Translations under genes and position numbers: made by a program
The notes under the pieces: model-generated
Seen by the model: the letters and a program-made list of their open reading frames with translations, nothing else
Told to the model about the DNA's origin: nothing
Database searches by the model: none
Assembly (NCBI RefSeq): GCF_016598575.1
Contig: NZ_CP066801.1
Coordinates: 3,224,001-3,288,000 of the forward strand
From: Streptomyces sp. HSG2
GTDB lineage: Bacteria > Actinomycetota > Actinomycetes > Streptomycetales > Streptomycetaceae
Direction of reading: 5' to 3'
DNA length: 64,000 nt
Shown: positions 50,169 to 58,117 of the stretch, one piece after another
Layout: every line of letters starts with the position of its first letter
Position numbering within the stretch: position 1 is the stretch's first letter

Positions 50169-51674
50169 TCAGACGGGTTCGAGGTCGTGGCTGCGCAGCC
50201 AGGCGAGGGGGTCGATCGGTGATCCGCCGCCCGGACGCACCTCGAAGTGCAGGTGCGGGCCGGTCGAGTTCCCCGAGTTCCCCGAGTAGGCGATCTGGTC
50301 ACCGGCCTTCACCGAACTGCCGGAGGGCACCTGGTAGGAGGAGAGGTGGCAGTACCACGTCTCGGTGCCGTCCTTCGCGGTCACCACCATCATGTTTCCG
50401 TAGGCGCTGTTGTACTGGGTCCGGACCGTGCCGTCGGTGGCCGCCTTCACCGAGGTGCCGTAGGAGACGGGGAAGTCGATCCCGGAGTGCACCGACATCC
50501 AGTTGATCCCGGACTGGCCGTAGTACGCGCTCAGGCCCTGCTGGGCGACGGGGAGCGCGAACTTGGGGCGTAGGCGCTCCTTGCGCGCGGCCTCCTCGGC
50601 CGCCCGTTTCTTCTCCGCCGCCTGCTGCGCGGCGAGGTCGAGGCGTTCCTGGGTGCGGCTGGCCCGGTCGGCGAAGTCGGTGGCTCCCGCGGAGACGCCG
50701 GCGAGCTGGTCGTCGAGCCGGTCGTTGGCGGCGGAGGCCGTGACCGAGGGGGCGTCCGGACGGGCGGTGGTCTCCGCCGATTCGTCGTCCTCGCCGAGAC
50801 CGCCGACGGAGGCCGCCGCCATGCCGGCCACGCCGACGACGCACGCGGAGGGGAGCGCGATCGTCAGCAACGTCGAGCGTCTGGCCGGCCGCCGTCGCCG
50901 GGAGCGGGACGTGGCGCGGGCGCCGGCGGCACGGGCGGTGGCCTCGGCCGGGTACGGCTCCTCCCGGGCGGCCGGGAGCGGGGTGCCGTGCGCGGCGGCC
51001 GGCATGTCGTCCGGAGGGGCGTCGGACGGGTGGGAGAAGACGTCCGGCGGGTACGCGCCGAAGGGCGGGTGTTCGCGGCTGTCGCCGTCGCCGGTCGGGA
51101 CGTCGTCGGGTGTGTGGGCGGGTGCCCGATCGGCTGCGATGTCCGAGTAGGGGGCGTCGTGGGTCGGCTGTCCCTGGGCGAGGTCGCCCCACGCCTCCGT
51201 CGGGTCCTGCCAGGGCGACGCCGCGTGGGCGCCCGTGTGGTGGAGGCCGGGGTGGGGGACGTCGAGGGCGTGCGCGTCGGCGGCGTCCGGTGGGCGGACG
51301 TCGAACAGCGCGACGCCCACCCCCCATCCCGCGTCGATGTGCGGGTGGCTCGGGTCGGGCCGGTGGAGGTCGGCGTCGTACGCGCCCGGGTCGTAGTCCT
51401 GGGTGAGTTCCCAGCCGTACGCGATCCCGTGCGGGGCGTGGCCCGGCTCCGGGGTCGCGGTCGGGCCGTCGGCGCGGGCGCCGAGGAGGGGACCCGAGAC
51501 ATAGGGCGTGACGGTCGGGAAGCCGGTGGTGTGCCCCGCCGCCTCGTGCCCGCCGTGCGGGGCCACGGCCCAGGACGGGGCGGCCTGGTCGCCTTGCGCG
51601 TCGGGATGCCCGGAGGCGGAGTCCGAAGCCGAGTCCGGGGGGATCAGCGTCCCCGACGGGTGGCGGTCGTTCAC
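50169..51674 (-). CDS. M23 peptidoglycan endopeptidase, membrane-anchored
   Basis: A 501-residue LytM-type hydrolase. A cytoplasmic, His/Asp/Pro-rich region of about 240 residues with no domain precedes basic residues ([10 protein letters not shown]) and one membrane helix (LLTIALPSACVVGVAGMAAAS). A coiled coil follows (TDFADRASRTQERLDLAAQQAAEKKRAAEEAARKE has heptads). The peptidase domain at 380-495 has zinc ligands in HSGIDFP, HLSSYQ and HLHFEVRPGG. GTG 51674 follows GGAG. The upstream leader is long and structured. Confidence 0.9.
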   Translation of the reverse strand: MNDRHPSGTLIPPDSASDSASGHPDAQGDQAAPSWAVAPHGGHEAAGHTTGFPTVTPYVSGPLLGARADGPTATPEPGHAPHGIAYGWELTQDYDPGAYDADLHRPDPSHPHIDAGWGVGVALFDVRPPDAADAHALDVPHPGLHHTGAHAASPWQDPTEAWGDLAQGQPTHDAPYSDIAADRAPAHTPDDVPTGDGDSREHPPFGAYPPDVFSHPSDAPPDDMPAAAHGTPLPAAREEPYPAEATARAAGARATSRSRRRRPARRSTLLTIALPSACVVGVAGMAAASVGGLGEDDESAETTARPDAPSVTASAANDRLDDQLAGVSAGATDFADRASRTQERLDLAAQQAAEKKRAAEEAARKERLRPKFALPVAQQGLSAYYGQSGINWMSVHSGIDFPVSYGTSVKAATDGTVRTQYNSAYGNMMVVTAKDGTETWYCHLSSYQVPSGSSVKAGDQIAYSGNSGNSTGPHLHFEVRPGGGSPIDPLAWLRSHDLEPV

Positions 51675-52339
51675 CTTGTCTCCTTCGAGGATGCCCCGGC
51701 CTTCGGGCCGGTGGCGATCAGTGGGCCGAGCGCGTCGTCGGCGACCACGACGCGATCACCGCCGAGGACTTCCGCCCGGGGCCGCTCGCCGGGACGATCA
51801 TGGCCCGCGAGGTCGTGGACGCGGGTGCCGACGCCATGGAGGCGGGCCTGATCGAGACGGGCCGCGAGCGCGGACGGGAGACCCGTCCCGGGCCTCGGGC
51901 GCACACCACCGTGGACCGTGCGGCGTGCGGAGCGAGAACCAAGCACGCGCTTCCTCTTTCGGAACGTACCTATACCTGCGCCGCGAGCGGATTCGTCTCG
52001 CCGAGGGACGAGGACTCCGCCCGAGTGATGTCGCTCCGGGTCGGTTTCGACCCGGCTGGTGTCAAGGGCGTAGGACCTCCGGGAGAGCCGCTCCCGAGGG
52101 AGCCCGAATCAGGAGTCGCCTCCCCTCGCCGAGGAGGATTCACCAGCTTCTCTTCGGCCCCCGTGACGTGTGCGGGGGGCTGTCGGAGCAGTGCCGCGAC
52201 TGTACCCGGCGGTCCGCGAGCGTCACAATCTTCGACGGGGCCGGCGGCCCGGAAAAGCTTCGACAGCAGGGGATTTGGGGATTGGCGGAGACGCCGTTGG
52301 TGTTGTTTTCGAGGCGTGTTCGAGGCTTCGCGCGTCGGT
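51675..52339. other. 665-base region upstream of the M23 gene
   Basis: It holds a structured minus-strand leader (52036-52147) and a stretch with plus-strand coding composition but no start codon (51716-51900). A minus-strand ORF ending at 51671 overlaps the M23 start by GTGA, but its codon composition is poor. The likely promoter of the M23 gene is beyond 52150. Confidence 0.5.
52036..52147 (-). ncRNA. Candidate structured leader RNA of the M23 gene
   Basis: On the minus strand an outer helix GCTGGTG (52147-52141) pairs with CACCAGC (52061-52055) and encloses hairpins at CCTCC-GGGGAGG and GGGAG-CTCCC. It is followed directly by CCGGGTCG-AAAC-CGACCCGG (52055-52036). The motif GGTGAATC and a later GACACCAGCC partly echo the ydaO riboswitch but the rest does not fit. 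Function is inference. Confidence 0.4.
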
Positions 52340-53458
52340 TCAGGCGACAGTGAGGCCATTCGGGTGTCGTCGCTCGTCGCCCGGGGTCGGGAACGCCCAC
52401 GTCTCGTCCAGCGCCTCACGGATACCGGTAGCGACCGTCGGGTGCACCGGAAGCGCGAGGTGGCCGATCCCGCTCACCCGCACGTTCCGCGCCAGCAGGT
52501 CCGGGTGGTGGAGCCGTGCGCTCTCCAGTGGGTCCATCACCCGGTCCAGGTCGCTCCAGAAGCTGACGAACCGGGTGCGCACGCCGGGGGAGGGGAGGGC
52601 CAGTTCCTCGATCACCGGGGAGCCGGGACGCATCTGCCGCACGATGGGATGGGCGTTGGCCAGCGGGACCACTCGGGTGCCGGAGTGCGGGGTGCCCAGG
52701 GTCACCAGGGTCCGCACCCGCAGGTCGCCACCGAGGCGCTGCGTGTAGTAGCGGGCGATGAGGCCGCCGAGGCTGTGTCCGACGATGTCGACGCTTTCGT
52801 GGCCGGTCCGGTCGCACAGCTCTTCGAGATGGTGCCCCAGCAGTTCCGCCGCCGTGCGGATGTCGCAGGTGAGCGGCGAGTAGTTGAGGGAGACGACCTG
52901 TTGCCGGCCGTTCTGGGCGAGGCTGCGGCGCAGCAGGACGAAGACCGAGCGGTTGTCGATGAAGCCGTGCAGCAGGACGACGGGGGGCGGCGCCGCCCCC
53001 CGGGGAATGAGGAGAGGGACGGCGGCGGTGGGTGTGACGGGCGGCGGCTCGGGGGTCGGGGCGGGGCGGGTGGTTCCGGGCTCGGCGGCGGTTTCCCGCG
53101 CGGGCGCTTCGGACTCCTCCGAGGCGGCCCGACGCTCCTGGATGATGCCCGAGGGATAGAGGAAGACGTGCCCCGCGAGGATGGCCGCCTCCAAGGCCGT
53201 CGCCTTGAGGAGGGTCAGCGAGACCACTGGAAGGCTGCTCGGGGAAAGCGACAGGGCGGAGAGCATCGGCAGCCGGGAGAGGACGGAGAGGTTCGGAAGT
53301 CCGGGGAGGAGGGAGCCGCCGGGACGCCCGGGCAGTCCCGGCAGGGCCAGCAGGGTCGCGAGCGCGGACAGCCCGGGCAGGCTGGGCAGGCCGGGCAGGA
53401 GGCGGCGGCAGAGCGGAAGGAGGGGGATGAGCGTGTGTGCTGCCCTGATGACCTTCAT
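52340..53458 (-). CDS. Secreted or membrane esterase/lipase with LPGLP-repeat N-terminus
   Basis: A 372-residue alpha/beta hydrolase. The nucleophile elbow is VDIVGHSLGGLIARYY, the oxyanion region PPVVLLHGFIDNRSVF, with LGTPHSGTRVVPLA and a late His in SGIGHLALPVHP. The N-terminus MKVIRAAHTLIPLLPLCRRL is followed by an unusual Leu/Pro/Gly/Ser repeat at residues 20-77, then a hydrophobic helix. This resembles lipase-class proteins (triacylglycerol lipase or PGAP1-like) of actinobacteria; the substrate is unknown. ATG 53458 follows AGGAGGT, an ideal ribosome binding site. Confidence 0.88.
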   Translation of the reverse strand: MKVIRAAHTLIPLLPLCRRLLPGLPSLPGLSALATLLALPGLPGRPGGSLLPGLPNLSVLSRLPMLSALSLSPSSLPVVSLTLLKATALEAAILAGHVFLYPSGIIQERRAASEESEAPARETAAEPGTTRPAPTPEPPPVTPTAAVPLLIPRGAAPPPVVLLHGFIDNRSVFVLLRRSLAQNGRQQVVSLNYSPLTCDIRTAAELLGHHLEELCDRTGHESVDIVGHSLGGLIARYYTQRLGGDLRVRTLVTLGTPHSGTRVVPLANAHPIVRQMRPGSPVIEELALPSPGVRTRFVSFWSDLDRVMDPLESARLHHPDLLARNVRVSGIGHLALPVHPTVATGIREALDETWAFPTPGDERRHPNGLTVA

Positions 53459-53839
53459 GGCCGACCTCCTGTCGGCACCCGGGGCGACGCCTGTGTCCCC
53501 CGTGTGCCCTTGTGGAGAGGTGTCACACAAGTGATCGACGGTGTTTGCGGGGACCGATGTGACCCGAGTGTGCGGCGCCACGGGCGCCGGCGCACGTCGA
53601 GCGCGTGGCCTCGGGTCCTCGCGATCCTGGGAGGTGGCTCTCCGTGACGCCTCCCCCACTGTGTGATTTCCCCCTCGCTCTCCGTCGCGAAACCGACGGG
53701 TGCGGGATGCTGGACCTGGCGTTCGCGTACGACCCGGACCGTGTCGCGGGGGGCGCGGGCGCCGGGCGGGCGATCCGCGGCGGGTCCTGCCCGCGCCGCC
53801 TGTCGACACGGACGTTGTAGTCGCTTCATGGAGGCAGTG
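53459..53839. other. Intergenic region esterase - icmB
   Basis: 381 bases, no gene with coding character. It includes the divergent promoters and a dyad CTTGTG-N11-CACAAG (53509-53531), about 50 bases before the esterase start. Confidence 0.5.
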
Positions 53840-54256
53840 ATGGGTGTGGCAGCCGGTCCGATCCGCGTGGTGGTCGCCAAGCCGGGGCTCGACGGACACG
53901 ATCGAGGAGCGAAGGTGATCGCGAGGGCGCTGCGGGACGCCGGGATGGAGGTCATCTACACGGGACTCCATCAGACGCCCGAGCAGATCGTCGGGACCGC
54001 GATCCAGGAGGACGCCGACGCGATCGGGCTGTCCATCCTCTCGGGCGCGCACAACACGCTCTTCGGCGCCGTCATCGACCTGCTCAGAGAACGGGACGCG
54101 GCGGACATCCTCGTCTTCGGTGGGGGGATCATCCCGGAGGCGGACATTCCGCCGCTGAAGGAGAAGGGGGTCGCGGAGATCTTCACGCCCGGCGCCACGA
54201 CCGCGTCCATCGTCGAATGGGTCCGCGAGAACGCGCGGCAACCCGCCGGGGCGTGA
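53840..54256 (+). CDS. icmB: Isobutyryl-CoA mutase small (B12-binding) subunit
   Basis: A 138-residue cobalamin-binding domain. The lower-ligand motif is [11 protein letters not shown] (DxHxxG), followed by [11 protein letters not shown] and [11 protein letters not shown], both contacts to the corrin tail. As a stand-alone subunit it matches IcmB of isobutyryl-CoA mutase, which interconverts isobutyryl- and n-butyryl-CoA. The large catalytic subunit is not in the window. ATG 53840 follows GGAGG; ATG 53828 is upstream and in frame. A methylmalonyl-CoA mutase role cannot be excluded. Confidence 0.88.
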   Translation: MGVAAGPIRVVVAKPGLDGHDRGAKVIARALRDAGMEVIYTGLHQTPEQIVGTAIQEDADAIGLSILSGAHNTLFGAVIDLLRERDAADILVFGGGIIPEADIPPLKEKGVAEIFTPGATTASIVEWVRENARQPAGA

Positions 54257-54276
54257 GGCGTTCCGGGCTCGTCCGT

Positions 54277-54299
54277 CCCCCGGCACGGCGTGCCGGGGG
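54277..54299 (+). terminator. icmB terminator
   Basis: Perfect 11-base arms (CCCCCGGCACG and CGTGCCGGGGG) around one base, 20 bases after the icmB stop. Confidence 0.8.
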
Positions 54300-54506
54300 C
54301 ACGGCATCGTGTGACAGGTATCACCGCTCAGGTGCGACCCGCGATTTAGAGAGCCCCCGTAGGCGGGGATAACCTGCGAGACGGACATGCCGCGCGCTCG
54401 GTCACCGTGTGCGCCTCCCCTGTGACACATGCGGACGTCACGTTGCCCTTCGCGGCACGCCCACGCATCCAACGAACCGCGAGATCACTGATAGGGACGG
54501 AAGCGC

Positions 54507-55688
54507 GTGGACCTGTTCGAGTACCAGGCGAGGGACCTCTTCGCCAAGCACGAAGTACCGGTGCTGGCCGGTGAAGTCATCGACACGCCTGATGCGGCGC
54601 GCGCGATCACCGAGGGCCTGGGCGGCAAGTCCGTCGTCAAGGCCCAGGTGAAGGTCGGTGGCCGCGGCAAGGCGGGCGGCGTGAAGCTCGCCGCCACTCC
54701 GGACGAGGCCGTCGCGCGCGCGACGGACATCCTCGGTATGGACATCAAGGGCCACACGGTCCACAAGGTCATGATCGCCGAGACCGCCCCGGAGATCGTC
54801 GAGGAGTACTACGTCTCCTTCCTCCTCGACCGGGCCAACCGCACCTTCCTCTCCATCGCCTCCGTCGAGGGCGGCGTGGACATCGAGGAGGTGGCCGCCA
54901 CCCGCCCGGACGCAGTCGCCAAGACGCCGATCGACGCGATCGACGGGGTGACGCCGGCCAAGGCCCGTGAGATCGTCGCCGCCGCCAAGTTCCCTGCCGA
55001 GGTCGCGGACAAGGTGGCCGACGTGCTGGTCCGCCTGTGGGACGTCTTCGTCAAGGAGGACGCCCTCCTGGTCGAGGTCAACCCGCTGGCCAAGGTCGCC
55101 TCCGGCGAGGTCGTCGCGCTGGACGGCAAGGTGTCGCTGGACGCCAACGCCGAGTTCCGTCACGCGGAGTTCGCGGAGTTCCACGACACGGCGGCGGCCG
55201 ACCCGCTGGAGGCCGCGGCCAAGGAGAAGAACCTCAACTACGTCAAGCTCGACGGCGAGGTCGGCATCATCGGCAACGGCGCGGGTCTCGTCATGAGCAC
55301 CCTGGATGTCGTCGCGTACGCCGGTGAGGCGCACGCCGGTGTCAAGCCGGCCAACTTCCTCGACATCGGCGGCGGTGCGTCGGCCGAGGTCATGGCCAAC
55401 GGCCTGGAGATCATCCTCGGCGACCCGGACGTGAAGTCCGTCTTCGTCAACGTCTTCGGTGGGATCACCGCCTGCGACGCCGTGGCCAACGGCATCGTCC
55501 AGGCGCTGGCACTGCTGGAGAGCAAGGGCGAGGTCGTCGACAAGCCGCTGGTCGTGCGCCTCGACGGCAACAACGCCGAGCTGGGTCGCAAGATCCTGAC
55601 GGACGCCGCCCACCCGCTGGTGCAGCAGGTGGACACCATGGACGGCGCGGCCGACAAGGCCGCCGAGCTGGCTGCTGCCGCCAAGTAA
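54507..55688 (+). CDS. sucC: Succinyl-CoA synthetase, beta subunit (ADP-forming)
   Basis: A 393-residue TCA-cycle subunit. The ATP-grasp domain begins [13 protein letters not shown], with [19 protein letters not shown] for nucleotide binding. The CoA-ligase domain contains [13 protein letters not shown] and [22 protein letters not shown] 54507. It is coupled to sucD with a 21-base gap. The 250-base region upstream includes GATAAC (54358-54363), a plausible -10. Confidence 0.97.
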   Translation: MDLFEYQARDLFAKHEVPVLAGEVIDTPDAARAITEGLGGKSVVKAQVKVGGRGKAGGVKLAATPDEAVARATDILGMDIKGHTVHKVMIAETAPEIVEEYYVSFLLDRANRTFLSIASVEGGVDIEEVAATRPDAVAKTPIDAIDGVTPAKAREIVAAAKFPAEVADKVADVLVRLWDVFVKEDALLVEVNPLAKVASGEVVALDGKVSLDANAEFRHAEFAEFHDTAAADPLEAAAKEKNLNYVKLDGEVGIIGNGAGLVMSTLDVVAYAGEAHAGVKPANFLDIGGGASAEVMANGLEIILGDPDVKSVFVNVFGGITACDAVANGIVQALALLESKGEVVDKPLVVRLDGNNAELGRKILTDAAHPLVQQVDTMDGAADKAAELAAAAK

Positions 55689-55709
55689 GGGACGAGGTCA
55701 CAGAACACC

Positions 55710-56594
55710 ATGGCTATCTTCCTCACCAAGGAATCCAAGGTCATCGTCCAGGGCATGACCGGCTCCGAGGGCCAGAAGCACACCCGACGCATGCTGGCCT
55801 CCGGTACCAACGTCGTCGGCGGCGTGAACCCCCGCAAGGCTGGCACCAGCGTCGACTTCGACGGCACCGAGGTGCCGGTCTTCGGCACCGTCAAGGACGC
55901 CGTCGAGAAGACCGGGGCCGACGTCACGGTCATCTTCGTGCCGGAGAAGTTCACCAAGGACGCCGTCGTCGAGGCGATCGACGCCGAGATCCCGCTGGCC
56001 GTCGTCATCACCGAGGGCATCGCCGTGCACGACACGGCGGCGTTCTGGGCCTACGCGGGCAAGAAGGGCAACAAGACCCGCATCGTCGGCCCCAACTGCC
56101 CCGGGCTCATCACGCCCGGCCAGTCGAACGCCGGCATCATCCCCGCCGACATCACCAAGCCCGGGCGTATCGGCCTGGTCTCCAAGTCCGGCACGCTGAC
56201 GTACCAGATGATGTACGAGCTGCGGGACATCGGTTTCTCGACCTGTGTCGGAATCGGTGGCGACCCGATCATCGGCACCACCCACATCGACGCCCTCAAG
56301 GCGTTCCAGGACGACCCCGAGACCGACCTGATCGTCATGATCGGGGAGATCGGCGGCGACGCCGAGGAGCGGGCCGCCGCCTTCGTCAAGGAGTACGTGA
56401 CCAAGCCGGTCGTCGGCTACGTCGCGGGCTTCACCGCCCCGGAGGGCAAGACCATGGGCCACGCGGGCGCCATCGTCTCCGGCTCCTCCGGCACCGCTCA
56501 GGCCAAGAAGGAGGCCCTGGAGGCCGCCGGCGTCAAGGTCGGCAAGACCCCGACCGAGACGGCCAAGCTGGCCCGGGAGATCCTGGTCGGCTGA
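55710..56594 (+). CDS. sucD: Succinyl-CoA synthetase, alpha subunit
   Basis: A 294-residue subunit with CoA-binding [12 protein letters not shown] near the N-terminus, [11 protein letters not shown], and the phosphorylated His in [17 protein letters not shown]. It forms the active enzyme with SucC. ATG 55710; the transcript ends at the hairpin 17 bases downstream. Confidence 0.98.
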   Translation: MAIFLTKESKVIVQGMTGSEGQKHTRRMLASGTNVVGGVNPRKAGTSVDFDGTEVPVFGTVKDAVEKTGADVTVIFVPEKFTKDAVVEAIDAEIPLAVVITEGIAVHDTAAFWAYAGKKGNKTRIVGPNCPGLITPGQSNAGIIPADITKPGRIGLVSKSGTLTYQMMYELRDIGFSTCVGIGGDPIIGTTHIDALKAFQDDPETDLIVMIGEIGGDAEERAAAFVKEYVTKPVVGYVAGFTAPEGKTMGHAGAIVSGSSGTAQAKKEALEAAGVKVGKTPTETAKLAREILVG

Positions 56595-56610
56595 GTTCCC
56601 GCCGCGCCGA

Positions 56611-56643
56611 AGGCCCGCCCCCGGTCCGCCGGGGCGCGGGCCT
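56611..56643 (+). terminator. sucCD terminator
   Basis: AGGCCCGC-CCCCGG paired with CCGGGG-CGCGGGCCT around TCCG, one bulged base, just after sucD. Confidence 0.8.
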
Positions 56644-56699
56644 CTCGCGTGCGCGGCGAGCCGGGACCTCCCCGGGGCGGCCGGGCCGCCGGTCGCGGG

Positions 56700-57995
56700 T
56701 CAACGGGCCTGGGGGGTCAGCCGGTGGGGTCCCCCGAGTGGATGGTCGTCGAGGGCGGCCCGCAGCTTCCGCGCCTCCTCCGACAGCGAGCCTTGGGCCT
56801 GCCGCGGCGGCACCCCGCGTACCGCGTCGCCGGATGCCACCGGTGGCTCGTACCGGGTGGGGGCCGTGCCCGCCGTCAGCGCGGTCGCCCCGATCAGCGC
56901 GGCGGTGCAGACGATCGCCGTCCGGGTCCGGAAGCGGGCCCGTCGCTCGCTGATGGTCCGCATCGACGCCGGGCTTCCCGAGCGCAGCCGCTCCGCGCCG
57001 GCCAGGGCGGTCAGCCCCCGGCGCAGCGCCTCGGGGTCGGCGAGGGCGGGGAGGCGGTTCGCGACGGCGGTCCGCGCGCCGCGCAGGCGTGCGACGGCGG
57101 CCGGAGTCGTGGCCTCGGTCTCCGCCGCCGCCTCGGCCGTCCCGATGCCCAGGCCGTCGCAGAGGACGAGGGTGCGACGGTGCGCGGGCGGGAGCGAGAG
57201 CAGCACGCCCAGCAGGGCCCGGTCGGCGGGGTCGGCGGGCGGGGGCTCCGGATCGCGGTGGCGCCGTCGGAACCGGTGCCAAGGGGAGAGGGCGTACTCG
57301 TGCACCGTCATGCGGACGCGGCCCGCGGGGTCGGGGTCGCGGGCCACCTCGGGCCAGCGCTCCCAGGCGCCGTGGAAGGACCGTTCCACCGACTCGCGCG
57401 CCAGTTCGCGTCGCCCCGTCAGCAGGTATGCCTGGCGGAGGAGCGCCGGCGCGCAACCCGTGTAGAGGGCGTCGAAGGCCTGCGCGGGGGTCGTGGCCCC
57501 GACCGCGACGGCGGATGCCCGCCGGGCGGGGCCCACGCCGGACGGCGACGCGGGTGGGGGGGTGGAGTCGCGAGCACCGGGCCCGGTGGCGCCCTCGTCT
57601 CGGCGGACGAGCCGCGGCAGTGGCGTCGTGCCGCTCGCGTGTCCGTCGTGCGTGGCCGCCTGCCCCGGGGCGGGGGCGGGCGGCCGTCGGGGCGAGGGAG
57701 AGCCCGAACGGTCGGTCCCCTCGTTCGTGAGGGGGTCTCCCGGGCGTTCGACCGCGTGGTCCCCGACGCTCGTCTCCTGGGCCACGGTCACCTTCGCCTC
57801 CAGCGTCTTCAGCAGATGCGCGTAGGCCGCCCGCCGCCGACCACTCGGGTTGGTGCGACCGGCCTCCCACGCGCGGACGGTCTCGGGGGTGACGCCGACT
57901 CGCTCGGCTACCTCCTGGCGCGTCAGCGAGGCGGCCAGGCGCAGTCGTCGACGCTCCGCCGGGGTGGGCAGCGGGCATGCCGGGGGTCGGGTCAT
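56700..57995 (-). CDS. XRE helix-turn-helix / sigma-70-like fusion membrane protein
   Basis: A 431-residue fusion. An XRE DNA-binding domain (LTRQEVAERVGVTPETVRAWEAGRTNP) covers residues 20-65. A disordered linker follows to about residue 165. A sigma-70 region 2/4-like part (FDALYTGCAPALLRQAYLLTGRRELARE; LLSLPPAHRRTLVLCDGLGIG) covers 170-325, and a single membrane helix (TAIVCTAALIGATALTAG) precedes an extracytoplasmic tail. The sigma part lacks a clean -10-binding region 2.4, so it may be regulatory. ATG 57995, divergent from a membrane protein gene. Confidence 0.8.
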   Translation of the reverse strand: MTRPPACPLPTPAERRRLRLAASLTRQEVAERVGVTPETVRAWEAGRTNPSGRRRAAYAHLLKTLEAKVTVAQETSVGDHAVERPGDPLTNEGTDRSGSPSPRRPPAPAPGQAATHDGHASGTTPLPRLVRRDEGATGPGARDSTPPPASPSGVGPARRASAVAVGATTPAQAFDALYTGCAPALLRQAYLLTGRRELARESVERSFHGAWERWPEVARDPDPAGRVRMTVHEYALSPWHRFRRRHRDPEPPPADPADRALLGVLLSLPPAHRRTLVLCDGLGIGTAEAAAETEATTPAAVARLRGARTAVANRLPALADPEALRRGLTALAGAERLRSGSPASMRTISERRARFRTRTAIVCTAALIGATALTAGTAPTRYEPPVASGDAVRGVPPRQAQGSLSEEARKLRAALDDHPLGGPHRLTPQAR

Positions 57996-58117
57996 GGCCC
58001 GACCCCCGGCATGCTACGAACGACAAAGAACATAAACGTATATTGAGCGACACAGCGGCCAATACGTCGTTACCTGGGGACAGCGCGTGTCGTTGGCAGC
58101 ATGACGGCGTGGACCAG
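57996..58117. promoter_or_regulatory. AT-rich divergent promoter region
   Basis: 122 bases, notably AT-rich at 58008-58045. It contains an inverted repeat ACGTAT (58036-58041) and ATACGT (58062-58067). This is a plausible operator for the adjacent XRE-type protein. Confidence 0.45.

Noticed and set aside
51671-51946. 91-codon minus-strand ORF overlapping the M23 start by GTGA
   Set aside because: The coupling is attractive, but G/C is concentrated at first rather than third codon positions, so coding is unlikely.
52036-52147. Second ydaO riboswitch
   Set aside because: GGTGAATC is present, but GACAGCTAACC and the GGGGACCCA block are missing, so it is reported only as an unknown structured leader.
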